DNA of 64,000 nucleotides from NCBI RefSeq assembly GCF_011075055.1, contig NC_058152.1, positions 10,524,228-10,588,227 on the forward strand, read 5' to 3'. The notes beneath the pieces were generated by a model. That model worked only from the letters and a program-made list of their open reading frames with translations, was not told the origin of the DNA and did not search any database. The translations under genes were made by a program, and so were the position numbers. This DNA comes from Mangifera indica (lineage: Eukaryota; Streptophyta; Magnoliopsida; Sapindales; Anacardiaceae). This document shows positions 61,776 through 64,000 of this stretch, in pieces; positions within the stretch are counted from its first letter, which is position 1, and every line of letters starts with the position of its first letter.

Positions 61776-62699
61776 AAATGACACTTTTACCCTTATGGTC
61801 AAAAATTACATGTTTACCTTTAGTGCAAATTCTTTCATCAATTCATCATTTCATCATTTCCCACATATTCAACACGCAAAATCCACTAATATGAAATGTC
61901 TAAAATACCCTTATGACTAAAAATTACATCATAAGTCCTAATGAATTTCTTTATTCTTTTAAGCATAAATCACCTTAATTCTAATACCTTACACACTTAT
62001 ATAAGTAAAGGTTATTTGAATAACCTAACTCAAATTACTTCAAGTATGTAAAGTATGAAATTCTTACATTTTTGTTGCTAATTAGGTAATTTAAGTCTAT
62101 CCTCATTCTTTTCTTCTTTCTAGCAACCTTAATCAACCAAAAATATAATCATCTAGCAACTTTAATCAACCAAAAACATAATCATCTATCAAAACTTTAA
62201 ACTTCACATCTCTTAAAAATTAAATTTTTTACTTTAGAACTTATCAGAATTGATAGATCTACACTTTTTATAACTGAAGGCTCTGAAAATTAGGTGGTTT
62301 AGCTAGGTTTTTTGATTAATTTTTGCTTGAAAGAAAAAATTTAGTTACAATTATGGAGATTCTCAACTAAGGAAGAAGAAAATGAATAGTTGGTTGGTTT
62401 TATAAGCTTTTTGGACTAATTTACTTTTAACCTTTTTCCATAAATGACTATTTTATCTTTAGCCAATTACCAAAAACCCTTAGCACCGCCATATAATTTC
62501 AAGAGTGTCATTCAATTTACATTCTCATTTTCTCTCTTAAATCCTTCTAAAATGATCATTTTACCCCTTTTTAAAATTATTGCTCATTTAATAGTTTTCT
62601 ATGATTCTTTTACAATTTCTTTAAACAACAGTTATAAAATCAACTCTAAGGGTAATTTTGAAATAGAGTTTATTAACATACCTGAATTCGGGTGTTACA

Positions 62700-62735
62700 T
62701 TTCTTCCCCCTTAAAAAAATTTCACCTCGAAATTT
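62700..62735 (-). other. Polypurine tract of the gypsy element
   Basis: On the minus strand AAGGGGGAAGAAA directly precedes the LTR start TGTAACACCCG, preceded by 'tttcgaggtgaaatt', a phrase common upstream of the 3' LTR of plant chromovirus-type gypsy elements. It fixes the 3' LTR boundary at 62699. Confidence 0.8.
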
Positions 62736-64000
62736 AAACAAATAGGTTGGGAAATCTCTCTCTCATTTATTGCTCAACGTCCCATGTGACTTCTTCCACC
62801 TTATGATTTTTCCATAATACTTTCACTAATGGAATTGTCTTATTTCGGAGCTCTTTTATTTTTCTGTCTAGTATCTGCATCAGTTACTCCTCATATGCTA
62901 AATCTTCTTTTAATTCCACATCATTTGATTTTAATACATGTGAAGGATCACTTACATACTTTCTCAATAAAGAAATATGAAATACATTATGAACTCGATC
63001 CATACTAGATGGAAGTGCAAGTCTATAAGCCGCCTTGTCCACTCTTTCTAAAAGCTCAAATAGGCCAATAAATCTTGGAGTAAGTTTCCATTTTCTTCCA
63101 AATCTCATCACGTGCTTGTAAGGGGCTACTTTCACAAAAACTTTGTCACCTGGTTGAAACTCTATTTCTTTCCTTTTCAAATTTGCATAGCTCTTTTGTC
63201 TATCCTAAGCTTGCTTCAATCTAGTCTTGATAGTCTTTATATCTTCCACCATCCTCTGGGTTAACTCAAGCCTAAGAACTTAACTCAAATCATCTTGCTC
63301 TCCTATGTCATCCTAATGTAATGAAGATCTATACTTTCTTCCATAAAGAGCCTCATACTGTGCCATTTTAATGGTAGACTGGTAACTATTATTATATGCA
63401 AATTCTATCAATGAAACCATTTCATGCCAGGTCATTTTATAATCTAAACAACAGACCCTTAACATATCCTCTAGTATTTGATTCACCCTTTCTGTCTGGC
63501 CATTTGTTTAAGGATGATATGTTATGCTAAATTTCAGTCTAGTACCCAATGCTCTCTGTAAACTACCCCAAAAAGTTGAAACAAATCTAGGGTTTCTATC
63601 TGACACAATAGTTTTGGGTACACCATGTAATCTTACAATCTCCCATACATAAATCTGGGCCAGTTGATCTGAAGCAAAACTATCTTTCACTGGAATAAAA
63701 TGTGTCAGTTTAGTCAATCTATCTATAATCACCCATAGTGCATTATAGTCTTTTTGTACTTGAGGTAGGCCAATGATGAAATCCATTGAAATATCTTCTC
63801 ACTTCTATTCAGGAATACTAAGTGGGTGGAGCAAACCTAAAGGTCTTTGATGCTCGGCCTTGACCTGTTGACATACCAAACACTTAACTATATAATCACC
63901 AATACCTTTCTTCATACCTATCCACCAATAAGTTTTCTTTAAATCCCGATACATCTTTACTCCCCTAGAGTGGGCAGTGTAAAGTGTATCATGTGCTTCA
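62736..64000 (-). pseudogene. Decayed Ty3/gypsy integrase and chromodomain region (continues off the edge)
   Basis: Reading leftwards from the window edge, the minus strand gives the integrase zinc finger (histidines in EAHDTLYTAHSRG, cysteines in KCLVCQQ) and then the catalytic core MDFIIGLPQVQKDYNALWV with the second aspartate in SDRNPRF (about 63786-63508). The third acidic residue falls in GQTERVNQ, past a stop. The C-terminal domain FQPGDKVFVKVAPYK and VHNVFHISLLRKYV lies at about 63180-62884, followed by a chromodomain-like KVLWKNHKVEEVTW. At least five stops, mostly explicable as C-to-T changes (CAA to TAA type), show it is dead. Wording resembles the Tekay/Del chromoviruses. Reverse transcriptase and GAG would be beyond 64000. 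Confidence 0.85.

Larger units (their letters stand above)
58446..62699 (-). mobile_element. 3' LTR of a Ty3/gypsy element, split by a nested LTR
   Basis: Two blocks, 58446-59812 and 61776-62699, together reproduce the 2.2-2.3-kb LTR in minus orientation. The outer ends are TGTAACCTCCCC (left) and GGGTGTTACA (right). The right end directly abuts a minus-strand polypurine tract and gypsy pol, so this is the 3' LTR of the element running off the right edge. The interruption at 'cctacatcat/taaaatgacac' is filled by the oppositely oriented LTR at 59813-61775. Its minisatellite has only two units (59391-59453). Confidence 0.85.

Noticed and set aside
1..64000. CRISPR array, operons, riboswitches, tRNA or rRNA genes
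   Set aside because: Repeats seen are transposon ends, LTRs, microsatellites and one LTR minisatellite; no regularly spaced palindromic repeats, tRNA B-box context or rRNA motifs were found by eye. A tRNA scan would be needed to be certain.

Overview
The window is nuclear DNA of a flowering plant, most likely a dicot (rosid-like). The evidence is an intronless BRI1-type brassinosteroid receptor, a three-exon WRKY gene with the usual intron inside the WRKY domain, very AT-rich spacers, and plant-type Ty3/gypsy, Ty1/copia, MULE, hAT-like and CACTA elements. The species cannot be fixed from sequence alone. No tRNA, rRNA, CRISPR array or organelle operon was seen.

Only two protein-coding genes are convincing. 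BRI1 lies on the plus strand at 7740-11321 as one 1193-codon exon with a six-codon upstream ORF in its leader. A WRKY13-like factor lies on the minus strand; its exons are 34714-34386, 34300-34082 and 31638-31467, encoding 239 residues. Exon 3 was found by translating the reverse complement across a 2.4-kb intron. A 48-codon ORF at 30683-30829 is doubtful. Both genes regulate development (steroid perception; cell-wall and stem transcription programme), but nothing here links them functionally.

The rest is transposon-built spacer whose insertion history can be read from target-site duplications (TSDs). At 13748-19077 a non-autonomous MULE (9-bp TSD) contains a hAT-like element and a gypsy-type solo LTR, and that LTR contains a second hAT-like element. 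At 26361-29465 lie a GC-rich hAT-type MITE (perfect 8-bp TSD), a 345-bp LTR element with only 31 nt between its LTRs (perfect 5-bp TSD), another hAT-like copy, an intact 869-bp MULE (perfect 9-bp TSD) and a MITE (perfect 9-bp TSD).

From 42.8 kb to the right edge a single Ty3/gypsy LTR family dominates. Two solo LTRs have perfect TSDs (42806-45047; 52915-55065, the latter inside a dead copia element). A third LTR (58446-62699) is the 3' LTR of a gypsy element whose decayed integrase and chromodomain region runs off the right edge on the minus strand. It is split by a fourth, oppositely oriented solo LTR (59813-61775). The LTRs carry a minisatellite that varies in copy number. Two G-box-rich, GC-richer islands (about 19640-20060 and 22060-22960) look like promoter DNA but have no recognisable gene beside them.
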